This document shows positions 1 through 9,533 of a stretch of 64,000 nt of DNA, in pieces; within the stretch, counting starts at the first letter, position 1, and every line of letters begins with the position of its first letter. A model generated the notes under the pieces. It saw only the letters and a program-made list of their open reading frames with translations. It was not told the DNA's origin and ran no database searches. The stretch lies in assembly GCA_963750915.1 (NCBI GenBank), contig CAVVSF010000005.1, positions 62,001 through 126,000 of the forward strand. The letters are read 5' to 3'. The translations under genes and the position numbers were made by a program. Origin of the DNA: DATBJJ01 sp963750915 (lineage in GTDB: Bacteria > Acidobacteriota > Vicinamibacteria > Vicinamibacterales > 2-12-FULL-66-21).

Positions 1-314
1 AGTGCCACGGGTACGCGAGTTGCTCCGTATCAGGTGACGGCAGGGCGCACTTATCTCCAAACGCTGCGATTCGCTTGGAGACGGCCCTGAACGATGGACG
101 AAGCACCGTAGCGCCAGACGAAAGGCGCAAGAAGCAAGGAAGGCAAGAGAACAAGAGGCAAGACCGGTTACCCACCGTGCAGGCCGGCTGAGTCCTCCCT
201 AATCAGCCGCAAAGGTTTGCACGAGGCCCCGTTCCCGGGCAGTATTCAGCGCCCGCGGCCATGACTCGTCGGAGGTTGAGGGCTCCCCTTCAACCTCCGA
301 TCGTTCCTTCACAG
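1..314. other. left-edge intergenic region, no gene recognised
   Basis: I see no convincing coding frame here and no tRNA, SRP, RNase P or tmRNA signature. Bases 120-162 are built from near-repeats of the words AAGGC and CAAGA, like the intergenic word arrays found elsewhere in the window. A perfect 10-bp hairpin lies at 270-299, next to the stop of the peroxiredoxin gene. Confidence 0.5.
270..299 (-). terminator. hairpin downstream of the peroxiredoxin gene
   Basis: CGGAGGTTGA at 270-279 pairs perfectly with TCAACCTCCG at 290-299 across a 10-base loop. It lies 15 bases past the peroxiredoxin stop. Neither strand has a clear T-run after the stem, so this may be a transcript-stabilising hairpin and not an intrinsic terminator. 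Confidence 0.45.
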
Positions 315-776
315 CTAGTTCTTCGCGAGCGCTGCCAGGACTTCCTCGTTCCCCGGCTGCTGTGGGATGTCGTAGACCTTCGCCCAGGCGATCTTCCCGT
401 CGGTATCGACGACGAAGATGGCGCGCTCGGAGATGCCATCCTTCTCACGGAACACGCCGAACTTGCGCGCGACCTCGCCCTGGGGATGAAAGTCGCTCAG
501 GAGGTCGAACGAAATCGGGCCCAGGGTCTGCGCCCAGGCCGCCTTCGCCGGCTGCGCGTCGACGCTGATGCCAACGACGACGGCGTTCTCAGCCTCGAAG
601 CGGGCGAGGTCCTGCTGGTAATTCGTCATCTGCGTCGCGCACACCGGCGTGAACGCCAACGGGTGAAACGCAACGACCACGCGCTGTTTGCCGCGAAAAT
701 CGGCGAGCTTCACCGTGCCGCCGCGGTGGCTGCGCAGCTCGAAATCGGGGGCCTGATCTCCAACCTTCAACGCCAT
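315..776 (-). CDS. 1-Cys peroxiredoxin (AhpE/BCP-like)
   Basis: A thiol peroxidase of the AhpC/TSA thioredoxin fold that reduces peroxides through one peroxidatic cysteine. The 153-residue protein opens with the family motif VGDQAPDFEL. The active-site loop FTPVCATQ places the peroxidatic Cys at residue 46, with the catalytic Thr/Pro just before it. It is the only cysteine in the protein, so there is no internal resolving Cys and the enzyme should work as a 1-Cys (AhpE-type) peroxiredoxin recycled by an external thiol. There is no signal peptide, so it is probably cytoplasmic. The gene stands alone, with a dispersed repeat just upstream of its start. The family is sure; the subfamily is inferred from the cysteine count. 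Confidence 0.93.
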   Translation of the reverse strand: MALKVGDQAPDFELRSHRGGTVKLADFRGKQRVVVAFHPLAFTPVCATQMTNYQQDLARFEAENAVVVGISVDAQPAKAAWAQTLGPISFDLLSDFHPQGEVARKFGVFREKDGISERAIFVVDTDGKIAWAKVYDIPQQPGNEEVLAALAKN

Positions 777-795
777 GCTCTGCCTCGTTTCTCAA

Positions 796-905
796 CCGAG
801 GGGCTTCGCCCCTCGGACTCCCCTTCACGCTCCCTCGCGCGCCGCTTCGCCGGCGCGCTCCCGGCGCGTGGCTCGTTCGCTGCGCTCGCTCGCCATCCTT
901 CCGAT
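796..905. repeat. dispersed intergenic repeat, copy 1 (CCGAGGGGC hairpin family)
   Basis: It begins with the perfect hairpin CCGAGGGGCTTCGCCCCTCGG and continues with a tract rich in CGCTCCCTCGCGCG and GCTCGCTCG. Two further copies start at 7761 and 19141 in the same orientation. This copy lies between the start of the peroxiredoxin gene and the end of the NTF2-like gene, both on the minus strand. A second short CCCTCGGACTCCCCT segment recurs at 917-931. Confidence 0.8.
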
Positions 906-927
906 TGGCCTTGTCCCTCGGACTCCC

Positions 928-1428
928 CTATTTCAGCGTATCAATTGCCGTCACCCGCGCCATCCTCCACTCGCCGAGAATGCGCTGAAGCGCGATCGCG
1001 AACTCGCGGGCATCGAGCCACTCTTCGCCGGTCGTGAAGCTGCGACGGATGAATTCGGCGGTGAGGTGCACGTCGGCGGCCTCGCCGCCAGGCGCCATCG
1101 CGACGGTGATGTCTTCGAACTTGAGCGTGAAAGCCGCGGTCCGCGGCTGCAGCCGCTCGGCGATTCCGAGAATCGTCTCCCGGCCCTTCATCGAGGCCGC
1201 GCCCTGCCCGAGCTCGACTTCGATGTCGTCGGTGAAGTAGGCGGCGAGCGCGGCGGCGCGGTCCGCCGGCGAACGGCCGTCGGTTGCGCTGCGGTTGACG
1301 TCGTCGGCGAACGCGAGCAGGCGGCGCCTGACGTCGGCGCCCTCGACACTGGTCGTCGCCCAGTACCACGCCCCGACGCCGGCGAGGGCGGCGAGCGCGA
1401 CGACGGCGAGGATACGGGCCCTCTGCAT
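928..1428 (-). CDS. secreted or membrane-anchored NTF2/SnoaL-like protein
   Basis: The 166-residue protein starts with a hydrophobic segment (residues about 5-25), which is either a signal anchor or an uncleaved signal peptide. After this comes a cystatin-like NTF2/SnoaL fold, suggested by the pattern of an N-terminal helix pair, then the stretch LAAYFTDDIEVELGQG, then KGRETILGIAERL and a C-terminal beta sheet ending WRMARVTAIDTLK. These folds bind small ligands or act as accessory domains, and no catalytic residues can be assigned. Its start codon overlaps the stop of the signal peptidase gene by one base (TGATG), so the two are translationally coupled. The role is unknown. Confidence 0.75.
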   Translation of the reverse strand: MQRARILAVVALAALAGVGAWYWATTSVEGADVRRRLLAFADDVNRSATDGRSPADRAAALAAYFTDDIEVELGQGAASMKGRETILGIAERLQPRTAAFTLKFEDITVAMAPGGEAADVHLTAEFIRRSFTTGEEWLDAREFAIALQRILGEWRMARVTAIDTLK

Positions 1429-1919
1429 CAGAACAGGACCTTGCCGAGGATGCGCTCGGCCTGGACTCGCCCGAAATCGTGGTCGCCTTCGAACATCCCG
1501 CGATTATCGCCCATCACGAAGTACTCACCGGCGCCCAGCGTCACCCCGGCGACGTCCCATGGCCGCCGGAACTCGACGTAGCTCTCCTTCAGCGGCGAAC
1601 CGTTGATCAGCACCTGCCCCTTCTCCACCGCGACCCGCTCGCCCGGCAAACCGATGATGCGCTTGACGTAGACGACGTGCGGCCCTGCGAGCTTGATCGC
1701 GATGACGTCGCCTCGCGCCGGCGACGCCGCGACGTACGACAGGCGGTTCACGAGGTTCAGACGATCGGCTGAGTAGGTTGGCAGCATGCTGCTGCCCTCG
1801 GTGCGGATGGGGATGAGGACCCACTTGAACGTGATGAAGCTGGCCGCAGCTAGAACGACGACGCGGACCAGGGTGCGGCGGGGATGTTCGCCGAAAACCA
1901 GACGCCGTATCAGGCTCAA
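1428..1919 (-). CDS. lepB: signal peptidase I
   Basis: A membrane serine protease that cleaves signal peptides from exported preproteins. The 163-residue protein is short for the family. It has one N-terminal membrane segment (about residues 17-37), then box B with the catalytic Ser44 in SSMLPT, box D with the catalytic Lys86 in VKRIIGLPGE, and box E GDNR at 137-140. The usual residues after GDNR (often NNSxDSR) are replaced by GMFEGDHDFG, which keeps the conserved FG. It is the first gene of a two-gene unit with the NTF2-like protein. Function is confident from the complete Ser/Lys dyad. Confidence 0.95.
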   Translation of the reverse strand: MSLIRRLVFGEHPRRTLVRVVVLAAASFITFKWVLIPIRTEGSSMLPTYSADRLNLVNRLSYVAASPARGDVIAIKLAGPHVVYVKRIIGLPGERVAVEKGQVLINGSPLKESYVEFRRPWDVAGVTLGAGEYFVMGDNRGMFEGDHDFGRVQAERILGKVLF

Positions 1920-1949
1920 GTCTCAAGAGTATAGGGGCAGAGCCCTTCA

Positions 1950-2027
1950 GCAAGGGAGAGGCGAAGGGAGAAGGGGAAAGGCAAAAGCAAGGCATCTTCT
2001 GCCTTCTCCCTTCTCCTTCTCCTTTGC
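1950..2027. repeat. intergenic word array with inverted arms (AAGGGAGAAGG type)
   Basis: The left arm (1950-1994) repeats purine words such as AAGGGAG, GAAGGG and AAAGGC. The right arm (1996-2027) carries the complementary words CTGCCTTCTCCC and TTCTCCTTCTCCTTTGC. The whole can fold into a long imperfect hairpin. It sits between a secreted-protein gene and lepB, both on the minus strand. Confidence 0.75.
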
Positions 2028-2050
2028 AGGCTGCGCTTCTCAGCAGCCTG

Positions 2051-2881
2051 CTACCGGCGCGCGAACGGCGCGACCAGCGTCCCGCTCGAACCGGAGGAGG
2101 CGACGTAGATCGCCGCGCTGTTGGCGGGATCCCGGTAGACGGCCGTTTCGCCGATCTGGCCGACTCGCGTCAATCGCGCCGAGTCCAGCGCGATCGCCGG
2201 TCCGCTGCTGAACCACCGTTCCCCGCCGAAGGTGACGAAGATGCCGTTGAGGCCTTCCGGCCTCGCGGCGCTCAGCGAACGGTTGCGACCCGGAGGAGAA
2301 AGAGTTCGTGCAGCCGTTGGCGCGACGGTGCCGGACGTGGGCTGGGCGGCGGGCTCAGGACCAGTACCGAGGGAAGAAGCAACGGCAGGCGTACGGCTGC
2401 CGATTGACGTCGGTGGTCCTCCGGCCCTGGCCAGGCCGGCCGTCCCGGCGCTCGCCGCTTCGGCCGTGCTTTCGCCTGGAAACGACGGCGTCGTGCTGCC
2501 GACGGTGCCAGCCAGGTCGCCGGCGCGACGCCGTTCGTAGGGCTGCATCAGTCCGCCGCCGAGCGGCACGAAGATCACGCTATTTGGTTCGTAGGTGGTG
2601 CGGACGTAAAGCATCACGGTGCCGTGGCTGCCGGTAGGCACCATCTCGTTGCGATTGAAGTAGACGCGGGCGCCGGCAGGGAAGTACAGCGTCCCACCAA
2701 ACAGGATTGCCTCGCGCGTCTGGAACCAGGGCTCGTCGTCGGCGACAGCGATCGGCGCCGGCGTCGGCGAAAGGTTGATCTGGGCGTGAACAGGACCGGG
2801 CGCCGCCATGGCCAGAAGCGCGGCCAGGGAAAGCACGGCGACGCGTCCAAACTGGAACCGGGGCGGAACTCGTGTGGTCAC
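2051..2881 (-). CDS. secreted protein of unknown function with Pro/Ser/Thr/Gly-rich linker
   Basis: I do not recognise the family. The 276-residue protein has a good signal peptide (charged start, hydrophobic core about residues 13-27, likely cleavage after PVHA). A short ordered domain (about 35-115) carries the sequence FPAGARVYFNRNEMV and several beta-like stretches. A low-complexity linker of about 80 residues rich in Gly, Ser, Thr, Ala and Pro comes next (about 120-200), then a second small domain (about 205-276) with GGERWFSSGPAIAL. The two-domain architecture with a flexible linker suggests a periplasmic or surface protein. It is encoded next to an MBL-fold hydrolase on the same strand, 48 bases apart. 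Confidence 0.7.
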   Translation of the reverse strand: MTTRVPPRFQFGRVAVLSLAALLAMAAPGPVHAQINLSPTPAPIAVADDEPWFQTREAILFGGTLYFPAGARVYFNRNEMVPTGSHGTVMLYVRTTYEPNSVIFVPLGGGLMQPYERRRAGDLAGTVGSTTPSFPGESTAEAASAGTAGLARAGGPPTSIGSRTPAVASSLGTGPEPAAQPTSGTVAPTAARTLSPPGRNRSLSAARPEGLNGIFVTFGGERWFSSGPAIALDSARLTRVGQIGETAVYRDPANSAAIYVASSGSSGTLVAPFARR

Positions 2882-2929
2882 AACTCACCTCTTCCACGAG
2901 CGTGTCCAATTGCCGTGCCAGGCTCCGCG

Positions 2930-3847
2930 TCAGCCCTGCCGCTTACGCCAGTAGCGCGCGAGTCCCTGCCATGAGTAGTCGAGCCGTCCGGCTCGGCTGT
3001 AGTGGCCCGCCTCTGCCTCGCCCACCGTTCGCATGATGTCGGCGCGCCCCTCTTCGACGAAGCGCCGCTCCCGCTCGGCGTCGTCCATCGAGTCGTCTGC
3101 GAGCAGCCGGCGGACGAGCGCGCTCCACGTATCAATCCGCTCGAAAAGCTGCTGGAAGTGGGGTCGAACGCCGGGGTGGGGACCGAAGTGAGTCAGGAAC
3201 AGGGTATCCGGCTGCCACGCCATGATCAGGTCACCGCTGGCGCGCCACGCCTCGAGGTCGATGTCGGGGGGCGGCGTCGGCGGAAGGATGTAGACACCGG
3301 TGCCGCGGCGAATCCCGGCGACGTCCCCGACGAACGCAACGCCACTCGAGCGGTCGAAATAGCTGACGTGGTGGATCGCGTGGCCTGGCGTCCACGCAAC
3401 CTCGAGAGTGCGTCCGCCGATCGCCAGCTGTTCACCACCGTTCAGGACGCGGACCTGCGACGCCGGCACCGGCAGGATCTCGCCCCACAGCCGCTCCATG
3501 TCAGCGCCGTAGAGGCGGCTGGCGCTGCCAACGAGCTTCGCCGGGTCGATCATGTGCCTGGCGCCGCGCTCGTGAACGAACACCTCGATGTCCGGATTGG
3601 CCTTCAGCAGCGAGCCGGTCGCCCCCGCGTGATCGAGGTGGATGTGCGTGAGCAGCACCTGCCGCACGTCGCGCAGTCCGATCCCCTGCGCCGCGAGCGT
3701 CTTCGTCAGGCCGGCCAGCGTGGTCGACGGGCCGGGGTCGACCAGCGCGACGCCGCCGGCGCCGCCGAGAACGGCCGTCGCGATGATGTCGGGACGGCCG
3801 AGAAAGTTGAGGTCGACGTAGTCGATGCCGCTGGCGAGCGTATGCAT
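2930..3847 (-). CDS. MBL-fold metallo-hydrolase
   Basis: The 305-residue protein belongs to the metallo-beta-lactamase superfamily. The zinc-binding motif THIHLDHAG gives His68, His70, Asp72 and His73. Further likely metal ligands lie in TPGHAIHH and FVGDVAG and in the C-terminal LTHFGPH. There is no signal peptide. The helical C-terminal region after residue 230 contains LFERIDTWSALVRRLL, resembling the accessory helix region of glyoxalase II-like or teichoic-acid-hydrolase-like members. The substrate cannot be told from sequence. It is divergently placed from clpS with about 80 bases between starts. Confidence 0.88.
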   Translation of the reverse strand: MHTLASGIDYVDLNFLGRPDIIATAVLGGAGGVALVDPGPSTTLAGLTKTLAAQGIGLRDVRQVLLTHIHLDHAGATGSLLKANPDIEVFVHERGARHMIDPAKLVGSASRLYGADMERLWGEILPVPASQVRVLNGGEQLAIGGRTLEVAWTPGHAIHHVSYFDRSSGVAFVGDVAGIRRGTGVYILPPTPPPDIDLEAWRASGDLIMAWQPDTLFLTHFGPHPGVRPHFQQLFERIDTWSALVRRLLADDSMDDAERERRFVEEGRADIMRTVGEAEAGHYSRAGRLDYSWQGLARYWRKRQG

Positions 3848-3929
3848 GAACTCAGGGCCGGCCGGACCGGCAGGGACGAGAGCGATAGGCCGATTCTACT
3901 GCGGGCCTGCTAAAATCAAGGTAATCGGG

Positions 3930-4244
3930 ATGGGCGACACTGACCGGCAGACCGGCGGCGAGGTTCTCGAACGAACCCGCCAGGAAACCAAGCGGCCTGA
4001 GCTCTTCAAGGTGCTCCTGCTGAACGACGACTACACGACCATGGACTTCGTCGTGGAGATTCTCGAGAACGTGTTCCACAAGCAGCCCGCCGAAGCCTAT
4101 CGGATCATGATGGCGGTGCACACGCAGGGCAAGGGCTTGTGCGGCGTCTACCCGCACGAGGTGGCCGAGACGAAGGTGGCGACGGTGATCGACCTCGCCC
4201 GCGAACACGGGTTTCCGCTGCTGGCGGCGATGGAACCTGAGTAG
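3930..4244 (+). CDS. clpS: ATP-dependent Clp protease adaptor ClpS
   Basis: An N-recognin that delivers proteins with destabilising N-terminal residues (Leu, Phe, Tyr, Trp) to ClpAP. I chose the ATG at 3930, which is preceded by AAGG at 3918-3921 and gives 104 residues, a normal family length with a short flexible N-tail. The substrate pocket is complete: LLNDDYTTMDFV (Asn32, Asp33, Asp34) and AVHTQGKGLCG (His64). A TAAAAT sequence at 3911-3916 could be a -10 box but lies close to the start. It is followed 214 bases later by its partner clpA, the classical gene order. Confidence 0.95.
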   Translation: MGDTDRQTGGEVLERTRQETKRPELFKVLLLNDDYTTMDFVVEILENVFHKQPAEAYRIMMAVHTQGKGLCGVYPHEVAETKVATVIDLAREHGFPLLAAMEPE

Positions 4245-4279
4245 CGCTTCGGTAGTCGTACTGACTTAGGTGGATCGTG

Positions 4280-4316
4280 TCGGGGCTCGGGACTCGGGGT
4301 TCGGGGCTCGGCGACG
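4280..4316. repeat. intergenic word array (CGGGGCTCGGGA type)
   Basis: The word CGGGGCTCGG is repeated four times in 37 bases as CGGGGCTCGG, GACTCGG, GGTTCGG, GGCTCGG. It lies in the 214-base gap between clpS and clpA, and the rest of that gap shows no recognisable feature. A related array follows the tldD gene at 11199. No inverted arm is seen here. Confidence 0.65.
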
Positions 4317-4458
4317 GAACGTGGCGAAGGCGGCAGGTTAGGCGCGTATTCGACAGACCAGAAGCAACTGAAAGCACCCCAACGCCAATCGTACCGTCGC
4401 CGAGCGAAGCGATGGCGACGACAGGTCGTGGGGGTGGGGCCCCACGACAGATTAAAAA

Positions 4459-6819
<2,361 letters not shown>

Positions 6820-6837
6820 CATCACGTTGGGTGCACA

Positions 6838-6877
6838 CCATCAGGTGCGCACGGCAGGTGCCCACGGCAGGTGCGGG
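6838..6877. repeat. tandem CAGGTGC repeats upstream of grpE
   Basis: CAGGTGC occurs three times at about 15-base spacing (CAGGTGCGCACGG, CAGGTGCCCACGG, CAGGTGCGGG) in the 74-base clpA-grpE gap. Such spaced direct repeats could be a protein-binding site, but no known operator, such as CIRCE or a HAIR element, is recognisable. Confidence 0.5.
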
Positions 6878-6893
6878 TCCGCGCGACAAACCA

Positions 6894-7484
6894 ATGAAAA
6901 TGGATCACGACAACGAGCACGACATTCCGGTCAAGGTCGTCGACCGCCGCTGGTGGGCCAACCCGGACGCCGCCTCCGCCGATCGGCCTGCGGCAGCGTC
7001 GCTCAAGCCGACCTACGTCCAGGAGCTGGAACAGACCGTCGCCGAGAAGGATCGGCAGATCCAGGAGTATCTCGGCAAGTACCGGCAGGCCTCGGCGGAG
7101 TTCGACGAAGCGCGCCTGCGGCTGCGGCGGGAGATCTCGAAGGACATCGAGCGTGCCCGGCGTGAGGTCCTCGCCGAAGTGCTCGACGTCGTCGACAACC
7201 TCGATCGCGCGATCGATGCCGGACGCCAGACCGCCAATCCCCAGGCGCTGCTCCAGGGCATCGAGATGGTGCGACGCCAGTTCCTCGGCAAGCTGGAGGG
7301 GCTGGGGGTGACGCCGATTGCGACCGAGGGCGAGCGCTTCGATCCGCAGCTGCACGAGGCGATCAGCACGCTGCCGGCCGCTTCCGAAGATCAGGATGGC
7401 GCCATCCTCGGCGTCGTGCGCCGCGGCTACCGCATTGGCGACGACGTGCTGCGACCCGCCGCCGTCGCGGTCGCGAAGTCCTGA
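6894..7484 (+). CDS. grpE: nucleotide exchange factor GrpE
   Basis: Co-chaperone that releases ADP from DnaK. The 196-residue protein has a charged N-terminal tail, a long dimerising coiled coil (about residues 45-115, including LEQTVAEKDRQIQEYLGKYR), and the beta-wing head domain with the family signature GVTPIATEGERFDPQLHEAI. Two in-frame starts, ATG 6894 and ATG 6900, are both possible. No dnaK or dnaJ is adjacent, so grpE is uncoupled from the usual hrcA-grpE-dnaK operon. Instead it follows clpA on the same strand, in a proteostasis cluster. Confidence 0.94.
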   Translation: MKMDHDNEHDIPVKVVDRRWWANPDAASADRPAAASLKPTYVQELEQTVAEKDRQIQEYLGKYRQASAEFDEARLRLRREISKDIERARREVLAEVLDVVDNLDRAIDAGRQTANPQALLQGIEMVRRQFLGKLEGLGVTPIATEGERFDPQLHEAISTLPAASEDQDGAILGVVRRGYRIGDDVLRPAAVAVAKS

Positions 7485-7524
7485 ACCGGCATCGTCAACG
7501 GCACTCCCGGTTTACAATCGATCC

Positions 7525-7755
7525 ATGCCGATCTTCGAGTACCAGTGCCGTGACTGCGAGAAGACGTTCGAGGCGTTCGTGACCGGCGAGCGCAAGGCGG
7601 CGTGCCCGGCCTGCCACGGCGCCAATCTCGGCAAGCTGCTTTCCCGGCCCGGGATGGTCGGTGCCGGCGACCGGCAGGCATCGGCTCAGCAGCCGTCGTT
7701 CGGCGGATGCGGCGCCGGCGGCGCGTCCTGCGCCTGCCGCGCCAACGCTCATTAG
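7525..7755 (+). CDS. FmdB-family zinc ribbon protein
   Basis: A 76-residue protein starting MPIFEYQCRDCEKTFEAF with two CxxC knuckles (CRDC and CPAC), the hallmark of the FmdB/CxxC_CxxC_SSSS putative regulatory domain. The usual serine-rich stretch is replaced by a C-terminal Gly/Cys-rich tail (GGCGAGGASCACR) that adds three more cysteines and could bind additional metal. Its role is not established; FmdB in methylotrophs was proposed to be regulatory. It starts 40 bases after grpE on the same strand. Confidence 0.88.
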   Translation: MPIFEYQCRDCEKTFEAFVTGERKAACPACHGANLGKLLSRPGMVGAGDRQASAQQPSFGGCGAGGASCACRANAH

Positions 7756-7760
7756 TCCAA

Positions 7761-7881
7761 CCGAGGGGCTTCGCCCCTCGGACTCCCCTACACGCTCCCT
7801 CGCGCGCCGCTTCGACGGCGCGCTCCGTTCGCGTGGCTCGCTCGCTGCCGCTCGCTCGCGGGGTGATCAGGTGGCTTCCAG
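7761..7881. repeat. dispersed intergenic repeat, copy 2 (CCGAGGGGC hairpin family)
   Basis: It starts six bases after the fmdB stop with CCGAGGGGCTTCGCCCCTCGG and continues CACGCTCCCTCGCGCG, CGACGGCGCGCTC, then GCTCGCTCGC and a tail GTGATCAGGTGGCTTCCA that is also conserved in copy 3 (19141-19258). The hairpin could end fmdB transcription, although it has no T-run. Confidence 0.8.
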
Positions 7882-7950
7882 TCTCCCCAGTCGCTGCGAA
7901 TGCTACGACCCGCCGCTCGTGTCGACACGCATCGCGTCGATCTTCGGCGG

Positions 7951-8016
7951 ACAACCGCGCGACCGGACCACCGCGCGACCGGACCCCCGCACGACCGGAC
8001 AACCGCGCAACCGATC
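7951..8016. repeat. intergenic word array (CGCGCGACCGGAC type)
   Basis: Five imperfect copies of a 12-15 base word, for example CAACCGCGCGACCGGAC, CACCGCGCGACCGGAC and CAACCGCGCAACCG. It lies in the 343-base gap between fmdB and the TldE-like gene. The remainder of that gap is copy 2 of the dispersed repeat and about 80 bases that are more AT-rich, just ahead of the TldE start. Confidence 0.7.
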
Positions 8017-8098
8017 CCATTTCTTATAGCCCGATAATCTCCTACCGTTCGTCGTTGATCGCGGCGCCATTGTTGAGCGTGATAAAGTTTCCGCACTT

Positions 8099-9454
8099 AT
8101 GTACTCACGCGACGAAGTGAAGGCGATCACCGACAAGGTGATCAACATGGCGAAGGCGGACGCCGTCGAAGTCGAGTTCACCGGCGGCGAGCGATCCGCG
8201 ACCCGCTTCGCCAACTCGAACATCACCGCCAACATCGTCCAGTTCGACCGCAACGTGAACGTGACCGTGCACTACGGCACCCGCTCGGCGTCGGCGTCGA
8301 CGCGCGAGTTCGACGACGACTCGCTGCGGACGGCGGTCGAGGACGCGCAGAAGCGGGCCCAGGCGGCGCGTGAGAACCCGGAGGCGATGCCGCTCATCGA
8401 GGGACCGCAGGAATACGTGGCGGTCGACGCGGCGCTGCCGAGCGGCGTCAACTTCGGCCCGGCCGAGCGCGGCCAGATGGTCAAGGCCAGCCTCGACATC
8501 TGCGAGAAGAAGGGCGTCATCGGTTCCGGCTACATCCCGAAGGTGCACCTGGCGACCTGCAGCGCCAACTCGAAGGGACTCTTCGCCTACTACCAGTACG
8601 CCGAGGCGAGCTTCATCCTGACCTGCCGCACGAAGGACGGCGGCGGCTCGGGCTGGGCCGGCCTCACCGGCATCAAGGACGTCAGCATGATCGACGCGTC
8701 GGCGCTGACGGTTGTCGCCGCCGACAAGGCGCTCAAGAGCCAGAAGCCGCGGGCGATCGAGCCCGGCCGCTACACGACGATTCTCGAGCCGCGCGCCAAC
8801 GCCCGCTTCCTGTCGCTGATGACCGGCCTCTTCAATGCCCGCACCGCCGAAGGCCCGGTCGGCAACTACTTCAGCGGCAAGCAGCCCGGCACGACCAAGA
8901 TCGGCGAGAAGCTGTTCAGCGAGTCGTTCACCCTCAAGAGCGACGTCGGCAATTCGATCCTGCGTCAGAGCCCGATCGGCACCGACGGCATGGCGGCGCA
9001 GCCGGTGACCTGGATCGAGAAGGGCGTGCTGAAGAACCTCTCCTACGACCGCGCCTGGGCGAAGCGGCAGAAGAAGGAACCGACCGCCGTCACCACCAAC
9101 CAGAGCCTGGTGATGGAAGGCACGGACATGACCGTCGAGCAGATGATCAAGACCACCAAGCGTGGCCTGCTCGTCACGTTCTTCTGGTACATCCGGCCGG
9201 TCGATCAGCCGACGCTGCTCAACACCGGCATGACCCGCGACGGCCTGTTCCTGATCGAGAACGGCGAGATCACCGGCCCGGTGCAGAACTTCCGCTGGAA
9301 CATGTCGCCGCTCGTCGGCTACAACAACATCACCGCCGTCGGGAAGCCCGTGCCGATTCACACCGGCGAGTCCTACGACGGCCCCGGCACGGCGCTGGTG
9401 CCGCCGGTGCGGATCGAAGACTTCTTCATGACGTCGAGTTCGCCGGCTGTTTAG
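8099..9454 (+). CDS. TldE/PmbA-family protein (non-catalytic partner of TldD)
   Basis: The 451-residue protein has the TldD/PmbA fold. In E. coli, TldE (PmbA) forms a heterodimer with TldD that degrades unfolded peptides and processes microcin B17. No HExxxH metal-binding motif is present, so this is the TldE-type subunit. Recognisable core segments include EVEFTGGERSATRFANS near the N-terminus and GDVGNS-like, PVTWIEKG and FRWNMSP blocks in the C-terminal half. There is no signal peptide, unlike the neighbouring TldD. The gene precedes tldD by 79 bases that contain a word-array hairpin. The family is confident; the substrate is unknown. Confidence 0.88.
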   Translation: MYSRDEVKAITDKVINMAKADAVEVEFTGGERSATRFANSNITANIVQFDRNVNVTVHYGTRSASASTREFDDDSLRTAVEDAQKRAQAARENPEAMPLIEGPQEYVAVDAALPSGVNFGPAERGQMVKASLDICEKKGVIGSGYIPKVHLATCSANSKGLFAYYQYAEASFILTCRTKDGGGSGWAGLTGIKDVSMIDASALTVVAADKALKSQKPRAIEPGRYTTILEPRANARFLSLMTGLFNARTAEGPVGNYFSGKQPGTTKIGEKLFSESFTLKSDVGNSILRQSPIGTDGMAAQPVTWIEKGVLKNLSYDRAWAKRQKKEPTAVTTNQSLVMEGTDMTVEQMIKTTKRGLLVTFFWYIRPVDQPTLLNTGMTRDGLFLIENGEITGPVQNFRWNMSPLVGYNNITAVGKPVPIHTGESYDGPGTALVPPVRIEDFFMTSSSPAV

Positions 9455-9460
9455 AAAAAG

Positions 9461-9520
9461 GGCTCAGGGCTCAAGGCTCAGGAAGATCTGGCTTGAGCCG
9501 TGAGCCCTAAGCCCTGAGCC
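9461..9520. repeat. intergenic word-array hairpin (GGGCTCAGGGCTCA type), copy 1
   Basis: The left arm GGCTCAGGGCTCAAGGCTCA is followed by a short loop (GGAAGATCTG) and by the right arm GCTTGAGCCGTGAGCCC plus TAAGCCCTGAGCC, the imperfect reverse complement. The same word builds a second array at 50273-50366. This copy separates the TldE and TldD genes. On the minus strand the stem would be followed by CTTTTTC. Confidence 0.8.
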
Positions 9521-9533
9521 ACAGAGGATCACT

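Noticed and set aside
1..240. Partial structural RNA (RNase P, tmRNA or 6S) at the left edge
   Set aside because: None of the conserved core sequences of these RNAs is present on either strand.
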